Below, in pieces: positions 18,654-26,760 of a DNA stretch of 64,000 nucleotides. The translations under genes and the position numbers were made by a program. Position 1 is the first letter of the stretch, and each line of letters begins with the position of its first letter. This DNA comes from Sphingomonas crusticola (lineage in GTDB: Bacteria; Pseudomonadota; Alphaproteobacteria; Sphingomonadales; Sphingomonadaceae): assembly GCF_003391115.1 (NCBI RefSeq), contig NZ_QTJP01000001.1:806001-870000 (forward strand). Direction: 5' to 3'. The notes beneath the pieces were generated by a model that saw nothing but the letters and a program-made list of their open reading frames with translations, was not told the origin of the DNA and ran no database searches.

Positions 18654-20846
18654 TCAGAAACTGTATTTACCACGCACACCGACGCTGCGCGGCCGTCCGG
18701 GCGAGGCGATGTCGATGCCGCCGAGGAAGAAATTGCGCGTCAGATCGTAATGCTGGTTGAGCAGGTTGCGGGCATAAAGGCCGACGCTCCATGGCCCCGC
18801 GCCCAGGGTGAGCGTTGCATTGACCAGCCAATAATCATGCACCTTGAAATTGGGACCGAGCAGGACCGGATCGAGCGTGCCGCGATAGGAATAATCCGTC
18901 TGCGCCGTCAGCGCATAGCCGCCCACCGGCAACCGGTAGCTGGCCGAGCCATTATAGCTCCAGTGCGGGAAGCCCTGGTCCTGGCCGGCGCGGCTGACCG
19001 CGACCGTGTGGCCGGCCGCGGTGCTGGCGGCGATGTCGAGATCATCGAAGCGGTCATATTTGCCTTTGCGCCAGGCCAGCCCCTGCGTGATCTCCAGCCC
19101 TGCCACCGGCGCCCAGGTCAGCTCGCCTTCGGCGCCATAGATGTGCGAGCGCGGTGCATTTACGATCTTGCCGACGGCGCCGTAGACCGCATCGTAGATT
19201 GCCGACTGCACCTGCTGGCGCCGGTAATCGTAATAGAAAGCGGCACCGTTGAGCCGCAGCTTGCGCCCGGCCAGCTCGTTCTTGGTGCCGATCTCATAGG
19301 CGTAGAGCACCTCGGGCTTAAACGGCGCCAACTGGTCTTCGGTCAGCGTATTATAGGCCGTGAAGCCGCCCGATTTCACGCCGCGGCTGGCGCTGGCGTA
19401 GATTAGGTTCGCTGAGCTCAAATGGTAATTGGCCGCCAGCTTGCCGCTGAGCTCGGTATAGCTCTGGTCGGCGCTGCCAGCGGGCACGCCGATGCCGACG
19501 ATCGGGGACGTGGTCGTGTCAAAGTCGCGCAAATGCCGCGCCTCGCGCTCCAGCCGCAGGCCGCCGGTAAGCGTCAGCCTCGAGGTCACGTCATAGTCCA
19601 GCTGGCCGAAGCCTGCGAAAGTGTGCGCGCGCTGGCGGTAGGAGGTCAACGCGATGAAGCCGAGCGACTGAACGAAATCGCTGTCGAAATGGTCGTGCAG
19701 CTTCTCGTTCGAATAATAACCGCCGACGATCCAGCGAAGCGCTCCGGGCCCCTGCGAGGCAAGCCGCACCTCCTGCGAGAAGACATTGGCGCGGCTGCCG
19801 AAATAGGTGCCGGCATAAGCCAGCGCGGACGCGTCCCAATCATTATATTCGCGCCGGTCGAAATGTTCGTAAGCGGTGATGCTGGTCAGCTTGGCGCTGC
19901 CGAGATCGATCGAGAGTGTGGCATGACCGCCCGCCGTCTTATTGTTGCGAAACGGTTTGGTGTCGGGGTCGAATCCGAGCAGCGCGGCATATTGGCTAGA
20001 CGCACCCCAGCCGGTCCGACGGCGGCTGGTATCGGCGGGGATCGAGCCCAACGGGTCGAACAGATAAAGGCCGGTCGCCTCGGAGCGATCGCGGCCATAA
20101 TGTCCCTCGACCAGCAGATCGACCGGGCCCGCGTTATAGGCCAATTGCCCGCGCGCACCCCAACGGTCGGCATCACCCAGCTCTCGTCCATTGTCGCGAT
20201 CATGCTGGAAGCCGCCACCTTGCTCGGTCGCCGCAGCGACGCGAACGCTCATCCCTTCACCGATTGGGCCTGAAATGTGTCCCTCGGCGCGAAACAGGCC
20301 GAAGCTGCCATATTCCGCATCGATGCCGGCCGAGAGCCTGCTGGTCGGGCGCGCGGTCAGGAAGTTGATCGCGCCGCCGGTGGTGTTGCGGCCGTAGAGT
20401 GTACCCTGCGGCCCGCGCAGCACCTCGACGCGGTCGAGATCGAACAGCAGGCCTTGCGTCTGGACCGGAAAGGGCTTGGCGACCTCGTCGACGCTGATGC
20501 CGACCGGCGAGGCGTTGTTGGAGGCATAATCGTCGAAACCGACGCCGCGCAGGCGAAATTGAGGCTGGCCGCCGCCGAAGGCCGGCACCGCTTCCAATCC
20601 CGGGGTCTGATATTGCAGCTGGTTGACGTTGGTCACCCCGCGCGTCGCGAGGTCCGCGGCGCCCAGCACCGATAAAGCGACCCCGACCTGCTGCGCTTGC
20701 TCGGGCCGGCGCTGCGCGGTGACGACGATATCCGGTAGGATTTCGGTATCCGCCTGCGCGAGGAGCGGCGCAGGAATCAGGGTCAGGCCGAGCGCGTAGA
20801 GCGCCCGACGCGAAAGCAACGACTTGGTCTGTGAACTATTTCGCAT
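18654..20846 (-). CDS. TonB-dependent outer-membrane receptor
   Basis: About 730 residues: an N-terminal signal region ending P-L-L-A-Q-A, a TonB-box-like stretch I-L-P-D-I-V-V-T-A-Q-R-R, a plug with G-P-Q-G-T-L-Y-G-R-N-T-T-G-G-A-I-N, and a barrel ending in G-V-R-G-K-Y-S-F with the terminal phenylalanine needed for assembly. It imports a scarce ligand using TonB energy; the ligand is unknown. The start is ambiguous: ATGCGAAAT occurs at 20846 and 51 bases upstream, neither with a good ribosome site. Divergent from the HTH-pantothenate kinase gene. Confidence 0.88.
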   Translation of the reverse strand: MRNSSQTKSLLSRRALYALGLTLIPAPLLAQADTEILPDIVVTAQRRPEQAQQVGVALSVLGAADLATRGVTNVNQLQYQTPGLEAVPAFGGGQPQFRLRGVGFDDYASNNASPVGISVDEVAKPFPVQTQGLLFDLDRVEVLRGPQGTLYGRNTTGGAINFLTARPTSRLSAGIDAEYGSFGLFRAEGHISGPIGEGMSVRVAAATEQGGGFQHDRDNGRELGDADRWGARGQLAYNAGPVDLLVEGHYGRDRSEATGLYLFDPLGSIPADTSRRRTGWGASSQYAALLGFDPDTKPFRNNKTAGGHATLSIDLGSAKLTSITAYEHFDRREYNDWDASALAYAGTYFGSRANVFSQEVRLASQGPGALRWIVGGYYSNEKLHDHFDSDFVQSLGFIALTSYRQRAHTFAGFGQLDYDVTSRLTLTGGLRLEREARHLRDFDTTTSPIVGIGVPAGSADQSYTELSGKLAANYHLSSANLIYASASRGVKSGGFTAYNTLTEDQLAPFKPEVLYAYEIGTKNELAGRKLRLNGAAFYYDYRRQQVQSAIYDAVYGAVGKIVNAPRSHIYGAEGELTWAPVAGLEITQGLAWRKGKYDRFDDLDIAASTAAGHTVAVSRAGQDQGFPHWSYNGSASYRLPVGGYALTAQTDYSYRGTLDPVLLGPNFKVHDYWLVNATLTLGAGPWSVGLYARNLLNQHYDLTRNFFLGGIDIASPGRPRSVGVRGKYSF

Positions 20847-20936
20847 TTGCGGAAAAATGAACTCGCAAGTCCCGAGAAGCAAGCGCACATTTCGCATTTT
20901 GCAAAATAATGCAGGCTGCTGTTGCGCGAATGCGCA
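20838..20936. promoter_or_regulatory. operator-like repeats between TonB receptor and coaA
   Basis: ATTTCGCATTTGC (20838-20850) and ATTTCGCATTTTGC (20889-20902) are direct repeats about 51 bases apart. ATTTTGCAAAAT (20896-20907) is a perfect 12-bp palindrome, and TGCGC-GAAT-GCGCA (20923-20936) is a 5-bp inverted repeat. On the receptor strand the motifs read GCAAATGCGAAAT, reminiscent of alphaproteobacterial Fur-type boxes. The binding protein is not known. Confidence 0.5.
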
Positions 20937-20965
20937 CAGAGTGGAATTGCGGCCGCGTGGCGAAG

Positions 20966-22204
20966 ATGAATCCCAAACGAGCGATCGATCGTGGCGCACC
21001 TGCTTCGATGGTCGCGGCCAAGTTCGGCGGACTATCGCGTTTCTCCGCGGCCATCGGCAAGCCGCCGTCGACGGTGCATCGTTGGCTGGTGCGCGGTTAT
21101 ATTGACGGCGCCTATCATCCCGAGATCATGGCGGCGGCGCAGGTGCCGGGAAATCTGGTCGACGGAGCACGGCTCGTACCGCTCGATTTCGTCGACACGC
21201 GCATCCGCGACGATCGCGCCATGCTCGCCGCCGACGCGGCCACCGCGACGCGACGCCTGGTGGATTCGCTCCCCGCGAGCGAGTCCAGTCACACCCATTT
21301 CACGCGCGCCGACTGGGCGCGGCTGCGCTCGGCAGTGCCGCTGACGCTGGACGAGGCCGATCTGGTACGCCTGCGGGGCACCAATGATCCGATCTCACTC
21401 GACGAGGTGCAGGATGTCTATCTGCCGCTCACGCGGCTCATCAACCTGCACGTCAACGCCGCCCACGGCCTGTCGCGCGTGACCGATGACTTCCTTGGCC
21501 GCCCTGCGGCGCGGCGTCCTTATGTCGTGGCCATTGCCGGCTCGGTCGCGGTTGGCAAAAGCACGAGTGCGCGCCTGTTGCGGGCTTTACTGTCGCGCTG
21601 GCCGGACCATCCGCGCGTCGACCTCGTGACCACCGACGGCTTCCTCTATCCGAACGCCACGCTTGCCGCGCGCGGGCTGATGGAGCGCAAGGGCTTCCCG
21701 GAGAGCTACGACGTACGCCGCATGATCCAGTTCCTGGCGGACATTCGGCTGACGGGGCGCGGCACCGCGCCGCTATATTCGCACCACGTCTACGACGTCC
21801 GTCCCGAGGTGCAGGTGGTGGAGAATCCGGACATCTTGATCTTCGAAGGACTGAACGTGCTGCAGATCGGGATCGGCCCCGATGGCACGCGCGCACCCTT
21901 CACAGCCTCCGACTTCTTCGATCTATCACTCTATATCGATGCCGCGCCGGGCGACATCTCCCGCTGGTTCGAGGAGCGCTTCATGCTGCTGCGCTCAACC
22001 GCCTTCCAAGACCCGACCGCCTTCTTTCACAAGCTGGCGATATTGCCCGAAGAGGAAGCGCGCGGCATCGCCCGGCGCATCTGGCGCGACGTCAACGAAC
22101 TCAACCTGGTCGAGAATATCCTCCCCAGCCGCCAGCGCGCCGACGTCATCGTCCGCAAGGATTCCGACCACCGCATCGACAATCTCTGGCTGCGGAAGCT
22201 TTAA
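20966..22204 (+). CDS. coaA: type I pantothenate kinase with N-terminal helix-turn-helix domain
   Basis: A 412-residue frame. From about residue 105 it is CoaA, which phosphorylates pantothenate in the first step of CoA synthesis: W-A-R-L-R, Walker A G-S-V-A-V-G-K-S-T with Lys198, T-T-D-G-F-L and F-P-E-S-Y-D. Residues about 14-57 (K-F-G-G-L-S-R-F-S-A-A-I-G-K, then S-T-V-H-R-W) form a Cro/YdaS-like (carph-isopro type) DNA-binding domain. No stop separates them. E. coli CoaA lacks this domain and is about 97 residues shorter ahead of Walker A. An internal GTG at 21260 would give a standard 314-residue kinase but has no ribosome site. The start at 20966 is also weakly supported. Confidence 0.85.
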   Translation: MNPKRAIDRGAPASMVAAKFGGLSRFSAAIGKPPSTVHRWLVRGYIDGAYHPEIMAAAQVPGNLVDGARLVPLDFVDTRIRDDRAMLAADAATATRRLVDSLPASESSHTHFTRADWARLRSAVPLTLDEADLVRLRGTNDPISLDEVQDVYLPLTRLINLHVNAAHGLSRVTDDFLGRPAARRPYVVAIAGSVAVGKSTSARLLRALLSRWPDHPRVDLVTTDGFLYPNATLAARGLMERKGFPESYDVRRMIQFLADIRLTGRGTAPLYSHHVYDVRPEVQVVENPDILIFEGLNVLQIGIGPDGTRAPFTASDFFDLSLYIDAAPGDISRWFEERFMLLRSTAFQDPTAFFHKLAILPEEEARGIARRIWRDVNELNLVENILPSRQRADVIVRKDSDHRIDNLWLRKL

Positions 22205-22232
22205 GCTCCGGTCCTTCGTCGCCAACCTAAAC

Positions 22233-22312
22233 CGTCACCCCGGCGAAGGCCGGGGTCCATCGGGAGGCTGCGCCAAGCCGCAGAATGGATCCCGGCCTTC
22301 GCCGGGATGACG
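22233..22312. repeat. REP-like element (paired palindromes)
   Basis: An 80-bp element bounded by CGTCA and TGACG. Left arm ACCCCGGCGAAGGCCGGGGT and right arm ATCCCGGCCTTCGCCGGGAT are each hairpins and are inverted relative to each other. It sits between convergent coaA and the bkd E2 gene and could attenuate transcription from both sides. Confidence 0.8.
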
Positions 22313-22358
22313 GCAACTGAGATGCCCGCTCGCGGCGAACTGCTCCCGGGAAGCGCCC

Positions 22359-23636
22359 TTAGTCGACGAACAGCAAAGCCGGCGTCTCGACGAGCTTCCG
22401 CACCGCCTGCACGAAGCTCGCGCAATCATGGCCGTCGACCACGCGGTGATCGCACGACATCGACAGGTTCATGATCTTGGCGACTACGATCTGGCCGTCG
22501 CGCACCACGGGCCGCTCGACCACCTTGTTGGGACCGAGGATCGCTACTTCCGGGCGATTGATCACGGGCGTGGCGGCGATGCCGCCCAATGGGCCGAGCG
22601 AGCTCAGCGTCAGCGTCGAGCCGGACAATTCCTCGCTCTTGGCCTTGCCGCTGCGTGCCGCTTCCGCCAGTCGCTTCACTTCCGCTGACAGCTGCCACAC
22701 GTTCATGCCTTGCGCGTTGCGGATCACCGGCACCATCAGCCCGGCGTCGGTCTGGGTCGCGATGCCCAGATGGACCGCGCCCGAGCGCGTGACGATATTC
22801 GCCTCGTCATCATAACGGGCATTGATCATCGGGAAGTTCGGCAACGCCTTGCACACCGCGACGATCAGGAACGGAAGGATCGTTAGCCGATCCTTCTGCC
22901 CGCGCGTATCGTTGAGATCGGCGCGCAGGGCCTCGAGCTTGGTGACGTCGAATTCCTCGACATAGGTAAAGTGGGGAATCGCGCGCTTCGACGCCGCCAT
23001 ATTCTCGGCGATGCGCCGGCGCAGGCCGACCACCTTGATCTGCTCGTCCGCCCGCGTCCCCGCGTTCGCCCGATAGCCCTGATTATAGGTCAGGAAGCTG
23101 TCGAGATCCGAATGGCGGACCCGATCGCCCTCCGCCTTTACCTGCGCCAGATCGATGCCGAGCGTCTTGGCCCGCTCGCGCACTGCCGGCGACGCGAGCA
23201 CGCGCCTGCTTGTATCCGTTCCCCGGCGAACGCCGGGGTCCATCTCAACGGGTGGAGCTGGGTCCCGGCTTTCGCGGGGAAGCGGCTCCTGCCCGACCGG
23301 CGCCACCGGCTCCGGCACCGGATCGACCTTCACCACCTGCGCCGCTTCATTCGGCGCGACCTCGACCATCGGCTCGGCGGCCGCCTCAGCTCCGTCCTCG
23401 GTCTCGAACACCGCCAGCACCGATCCGATCGCGATCTGGTCGCCGATCTCACCCGCCACTTCTACGATCTTGCCCGCGACTGGCGCGGTCATCTCGACCG
23501 TCGCTTTGTCCGTCATCATGTCGCACAGCGCATCGTCTTCCTCGACCATGTCGCCGATCTTGACGTGCCACGCCACGATCTCCGCTTCGGCAATGCCTTC
23601 GCCGATATCGGGCAGCTTGAATGAAAAGCGCGCCAT
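22359..23636 (-). CDS. bkdB: branched-chain 2-oxoacid dehydrogenase E2 (dihydrolipoyl acyltransferase)
   Basis: A 425-residue core enzyme that passes acyl groups from E1 to CoA. Lipoyl domain 1-80 with Lys44 in T-D-K-A-T; flexible linker about 85-143; E1/E3-binding domain about 145-180 (A-S-P-A-V-R-E-R-A-K); catalytic domain from about 195 with His397 in D-H-R-V-V-D-G. Linker residues about 119-140 (P-R-E-S-R-D-P-A-P-P, M-D-P-G-V-R-R-G) are a translated REP-like element. ATG 23636 overlaps the E1-beta stop. The open frame upstream of the ATG lies inside the E1-beta gene. Confidence 0.93.
   Translation of the reverse strand: MARFSFKLPDIGEGIAEAEIVAWHVKIGDMVEEDDALCDMMTDKATVEMTAPVAGKIVEVAGEIGDQIAIGSVLAVFETEDGAEAAAEPMVEVAPNEAAQVVKVDPVPEPVAPVGQEPLPRESRDPAPPVEMDPGVRRGTDTSRRVLASPAVRERAKTLGIDLAQVKAEGDRVRHSDLDSFLTYNQGYRANAGTRADEQIKVVGLRRRIAENMAASKRAIPHFTYVEEFDVTKLEALRADLNDTRGQKDRLTILPFLIVAVCKALPNFPMINARYDDEANIVTRSGAVHLGIATQTDAGLMVPVIRNAQGMNVWQLSAEVKRLAEAARSGKAKSEELSGSTLTLSSLGPLGGIAATPVINRPEVAILGPNKVVERPVVRDGQIVVAKIMNLSMSCDHRVVDGHDCASFVQAVRKLVETPALLFVD
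23221..23280. repeat. REP-like element inside the E2 coding sequence
   Basis: CCCCGGCGAACGCCGGGG at 23221-23238 and TCCCGGCTTTCGCGGGGA at 23263-23280 are two inverted hairpin arms of the same family as the intergenic element at 22233-22312. The insertion keeps the reading frame and falls in the inter-domain linker, where extra residues are tolerated. Confidence 0.8.
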
Positions 23637-24706
23637 CAGGCCTCCAAGATCTTTTCGAGCGCCTGCGTCAGCCGCACCGGCCCCGGGAAATAAGCCCATT
23701 CCAGGCTATGCGGATACGGCGTGTCCCATCCGGTCACGCGTTCGATCGGTGCCTCAAGCGTGTAAAAGCAGCGCTCCTGGATCAAGGCCGCGAGCTCCGC
23801 TCCGAAGCCGCTGGTCTTGGTCGCTTCATGCACCACCACCACCCGGCCGGTCTTGCGCACCGACGCCTCGATCGCCGCGATATCGAGCGGCACCAATGTG
23901 CGCAGGTCGATGATCTCCGCGTCGACACCCATCTCGGCCACGACCCCGACCGCGACGTGGACCATCGTGCCGTAGCACAGGATGGTCACAGCTTCGCCTT
24001 CGCGCACCACCGCGGCCTTGCCCAGCGGGATGCGGTAATAATCCTCCGGCACGACCGCCGCCGGATGCTTCGCCCAGGGCGTTACCGGCCGATCATAATG
24101 GCCGTCGAACGGGCCATTATAGATACGCTTGGGTTCGAAGAAAACGACCGGGTCATTATCTTCGATCGCCGCGATCAGCAGCCCCTTGGCGTCATAGGGA
24201 TTGGACGGGATCACGGTCTTCAGCCCGGCAACGTGGGTGAACATCGCCTCGGGCGACTGGCTGTGCGTCTGGCCACCGAAAATTCCGCCGCCGAACGGCG
24301 AGCGGATCGTCATCGGCGCGGTGAACTCGCCCGCCGAGCGATAGCGCAGGCGCGCCGCCTCGCTGACCAGCTGGTCGAGCGCCGGATAGATGTAATCGGC
24401 GAACTGGATTTCGGGGACCGGGCGCAAGCCATAAGCGCACATGCCGACCGAGACGCCAATGATCCCCAATTCGGTGATCGGCGTGTCGAACACGCGGGTT
24501 TTGCCATAGCGCGCCTGGAGATGCTCGGTCGCCTTGAACACGCCGCCGAAGAAGCCGACGTCCTCGCCCATCACGACGATGTCGGGATCGCGCGCCATCA
24601 TGACGTCGAGCGCGCTGTTGATCGCCTGGATCATGTTCATCGGCTTGGCCGATCCCGGCGTGCCAAATTCCGCTTCGGCCTGGGTAGGGGCGGCGATATC
24701 CGTCAT
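23636..24706 (-). CDS. bkdA2: branched-chain 2-oxoacid dehydrogenase E1 beta subunit
   Basis: A 356-residue transketolase-like subunit. It has M-N-M-I-Q-A-I-N-S-A-L, G-E-D-V-G-F-F-G-G-V-F, Q-F-A-D-Y-I-Y-P-A and the late V-V-V-H-E-A region of E1-beta proteins. With E1-alpha it decarboxylates branched-chain 2-oxoacids from valine, leucine and isoleucine. ATG 24706 overlaps the E1-alpha stop (ATGA), so synthesis is coupled. The G-G-V-F form favours branched-chain over pyruvate dehydrogenase (family knowledge). Confidence 0.93.
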   Translation of the reverse strand: MTDIAAPTQAEAEFGTPGSAKPMNMIQAINSALDVMMARDPDIVVMGEDVGFFGGVFKATEHLQARYGKTRVFDTPITELGIIGVSVGMCAYGLRPVPEIQFADYIYPALDQLVSEAARLRYRSAGEFTAPMTIRSPFGGGIFGGQTHSQSPEAMFTHVAGLKTVIPSNPYDAKGLLIAAIEDNDPVVFFEPKRIYNGPFDGHYDRPVTPWAKHPAAVVPEDYYRIPLGKAAVVREGEAVTILCYGTMVHVAVGVVAEMGVDAEIIDLRTLVPLDIAAIEASVRKTGRVVVVHEATKTSGFGAELAALIQERCFYTLEAPIERVTGWDTPYPHSLEWAYFPGPVRLTQALEKILEA

Positions 24707-25983
24707 ATGCCGGCCTTCTTGCGCTCGTCGTGCATCTGCTGGGACTGTTCCTTGAGGTGCCAGGGCATCTCCTCGAACACATCTTCGAACATGGTCGCGA
24801 ACGGATGCTGGAGCAGGCCATCGGCGAGGATGCCCATGGCTTCGGCTTCCTTCTGCGCGGTGCGGACTTCGTCGATCACCGCCTTGTCCATCGCCGCGTG
24901 GCGTTCCTCGTCCCACGCGCCGATCGCGATGACATGCTCCTTGAGCCGGGCGATCGGATCGCCCAGCGGCCATTTAACATTCTCTTCGGCGGAACGGTAT
25001 TTGGTCGGATCGTCCGAAGTTGAATGGCCCTCGGCGCGATAGGTGAAGAATTCGATCAACGTCGGGCCGGCATTGGCGCGAGCACGCTCGGCGGCCCATT
25101 CGGTCGCGGCATAGACCGCGAGCGCGTCATTGCCGTCGACCCGCAACCCGGCCATGCCATAACCGATCGCGCGCGCCGCAAAGGTCGTATTCTCCGCCCC
25201 TGCGAAGCCCGAAAAGGAGCTGATCGCCCACTGATTGTTGATCACATTCAAGATCACCGGCGCGCGGTAGACGCTGGCGAAGGTACAGGCCGAATGGAAA
25301 TCGCCCTCGGCGGTCGAACCCTCGCCGCACCAGGCGGCGGCAATGCGGGTATCGCCCTTGGCGGCGCTCGCCATGGCGAAGCCCACCGCCTGCGGATATT
25401 GGGTGGCGAGATTGCCCGAGATCGAGAAAAAGCCCGCTTCCCGCGCCGAATACATGATCGGCATCTGGCGGCCTTTCAGCCTGTCGCCACGGTTGGAATA
25501 GACCTGGCACATCATGTCGACCAGGCTCCACCCGCGCGCGAGCAGGATACCCTGCTGGCGGTAGGAGGGAAAACACATGTCGTCGCGATCGAGCGCATAG
25601 GCCGCGGCGATCGAGGTCGCCTCCTCGCCGGTGCACTTCATGTAGAAGCTGGTCTTGCCCTGACGCTGTGCGCGATAGAGGCGGTCATCATAGGCGCGGG
25701 TCAATGCCATGTGGCGCAGCATCGCCACCAATCGCTCCGGTTCAAGACGCGGATCCCACGGCCCGACTGCCTTGCCGTCGTCGTCGAGCACCCGCACCAG
25801 ACTATAGGCATGATCGCGCATCACATCCGGCGACGCGTCGATGGCGGGACGGCTGACGGCGCCGGCCGCGCCGCGATCGAAATCCGCATAATCCACCGCA
25901 TCGCCGGGCCGAAATTTCGGTTCGGGCACGTGCAGCGTGAGCGGCGGCAGGTTGCGGCGGACGCCTTCAGCCATGTCGGTCAT
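24703..25983 (-). CDS. bkdA1: branched-chain 2-oxoacid dehydrogenase E1 alpha subunit
   Basis: A 426-residue thiamine-diphosphate-binding subunit. The cofactor motif spans G-E-G-S-T-A-E-G-D-F and the later N-N-Q-W-A-I-S; the phosphorylation-loop-like Y-R-A-E-G-H-S-T-S-D-D-P also fits. It opens with the extended N-terminus (P-E-P-K-F-R-P-G-D) typical of bacterial BkdA1. ATG 25983 is preceded by GGAGA. First gene of the E1a-E1b-E2 operon; no E3 (lpd) is next to it. Confidence 0.93.
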   Translation of the reverse strand: MTDMAEGVRRNLPPLTLHVPEPKFRPGDAVDYADFDRGAAGAVSRPAIDASPDVMRDHAYSLVRVLDDDGKAVGPWDPRLEPERLVAMLRHMALTRAYDDRLYRAQRQGKTSFYMKCTGEEATSIAAAYALDRDDMCFPSYRQQGILLARGWSLVDMMCQVYSNRGDRLKGRQMPIMYSAREAGFFSISGNLATQYPQAVGFAMASAAKGDTRIAAAWCGEGSTAEGDFHSACTFASVYRAPVILNVINNQWAISSFSGFAGAENTTFAARAIGYGMAGLRVDGNDALAVYAATEWAAERARANAGPTLIEFFTYRAEGHSTSDDPTKYRSAEENVKWPLGDPIARLKEHVIAIGAWDEERHAAMDKAVIDEVRTAQKEAEAMGILADGLLQHPFATMFEDVFEEMPWHLKEQSQQMHDERKKAGI

Positions 25984-26027
25984 TCTTCTCCAAACGCCTC
26001 TGACGGGCCCACGTTGCCGCTAGCGAG

Positions 26028-26055
26028 CTTATAATTTTGTTGCAAGCTCGCGCAA
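26028..26055 (-). promoter_or_regulatory. candidate promoter of the bkd operon with inverted repeat
   Basis: On the minus strand TTGCGC and TATAAG are separated by 16 bases, a reasonable housekeeping promoter 45-70 bases upstream of bkdA1. GAGCTT (26025-26030) and AAGCTC (26044-26049) form an inverted repeat across the -10 and spacer, a possible regulator site. Confidence 0.4.
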
Positions 26056-26073
26056 CATTTGGTGCGGCCGTGA

Positions 26074-26760
26074 TCAATTCCGGCTGGCGCCACGTTGAAC
26101 TTTAGCGGGGCGACAAGGGCCCTCGATCGCGATCTGCAACCGCGTGCGAGGGAATTCGGACAGCTTGATCCCGCCGCGCCCGCCGTGATCGAATATTGTG
26201 AAGGCGCGGTCTGCGGCGGCCGCAAATTCGTCGCCAGTGACGACCCGGTCGATATCCTGATCGGCTGCTGCGACCGGCTCCGGTATATTGAGCCAGGCAT
26301 AACGCCCCGCGCCCATCGCCCCGCCATATTCGGACGACCGGCCGACCGCGTCCGCCTCATGGCGGCGGCGGCGTGTCTCGTAAAAGCCGTCCGGCCGTGC
26401 CGCGAACAGCGACGTTTCCGGCGCCACCACGCTCTCATAGGCACCCACCTCGTCGGGCGTGAGGCGGCCGTCATGGTTGGTATCGAGCTGACGGAAAAAG
26501 CGCATCGCGTCCGCCACCATTTCGTCGCGCGAGAGCATGCCGTCTTGATTCCTGTCGGCAGCGGCAAACCACACTGCCGAAGGATAAGGCTGTCCGGGCG
26601 CGGCGCGGAAGGGCTCGCCCATCGGCGACAGGAAGATCGGCGCGGTCTCGGGCGCGGCGCAGGCAGGGGCGTCGCTCGGCAGCTTCGGGCTCGATGCCGT
26701 TGCGGCGCCCGCCAACGCCAGCGCCAGCAACGCCGATCCTTGATGGCGCCAGATCAGAAT
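26074..26760 (-). CDS. exported EF-hand calcium-binding protein
   Basis: About 228 residues: a signal-peptide-like start (L-I-W-R-H-Q-G-S-A-L-L-A-L-A-L-A-G), then EF-hand loops at about 69-80 (D-R-N-Q-D-G-M-L-S-R-D-E), 93-104 (D-T-N-H-D-G-R-L-T-P-D-E), a weaker one at 167-178 and a degenerate one at 191-202. It is probably periplasmic. No ATG, GTG or TTG lies in a sensible place: the signal peptide begins at an ATT (26760) overlapping the rcdA end. The ATT start is therefore a guess; the protein itself is well supported. Confidence 0.65.
   Translation of the reverse strand: MLIWRHQGSALLALALAGAATASSPKLPSDAPACAAPETAPIFLSPMGEPFRAAPGQPYPSAVWFAAADRNQDGMLSRDEMVADAMRFFRQLDTNHDGRLTPDEVGAYESVVAPETSLFAARPDGFYETRRRRHEADAVGRSSEYGGAMGAGRYAWLNIPEPVAAADQDIDRVVTGDEFAAAADRAFTIFDHGGRGGIKLSEFPRTRLQIAIEGPCRPAKVQRGASRN

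Noticed and set aside
23621-25042. 473-codon plus-strand frame across bkd E1 genes
   Set aside because: Antisense shadow of two well-conserved genes; composition is His/Arg/Asp-rich as expected of such shadows.
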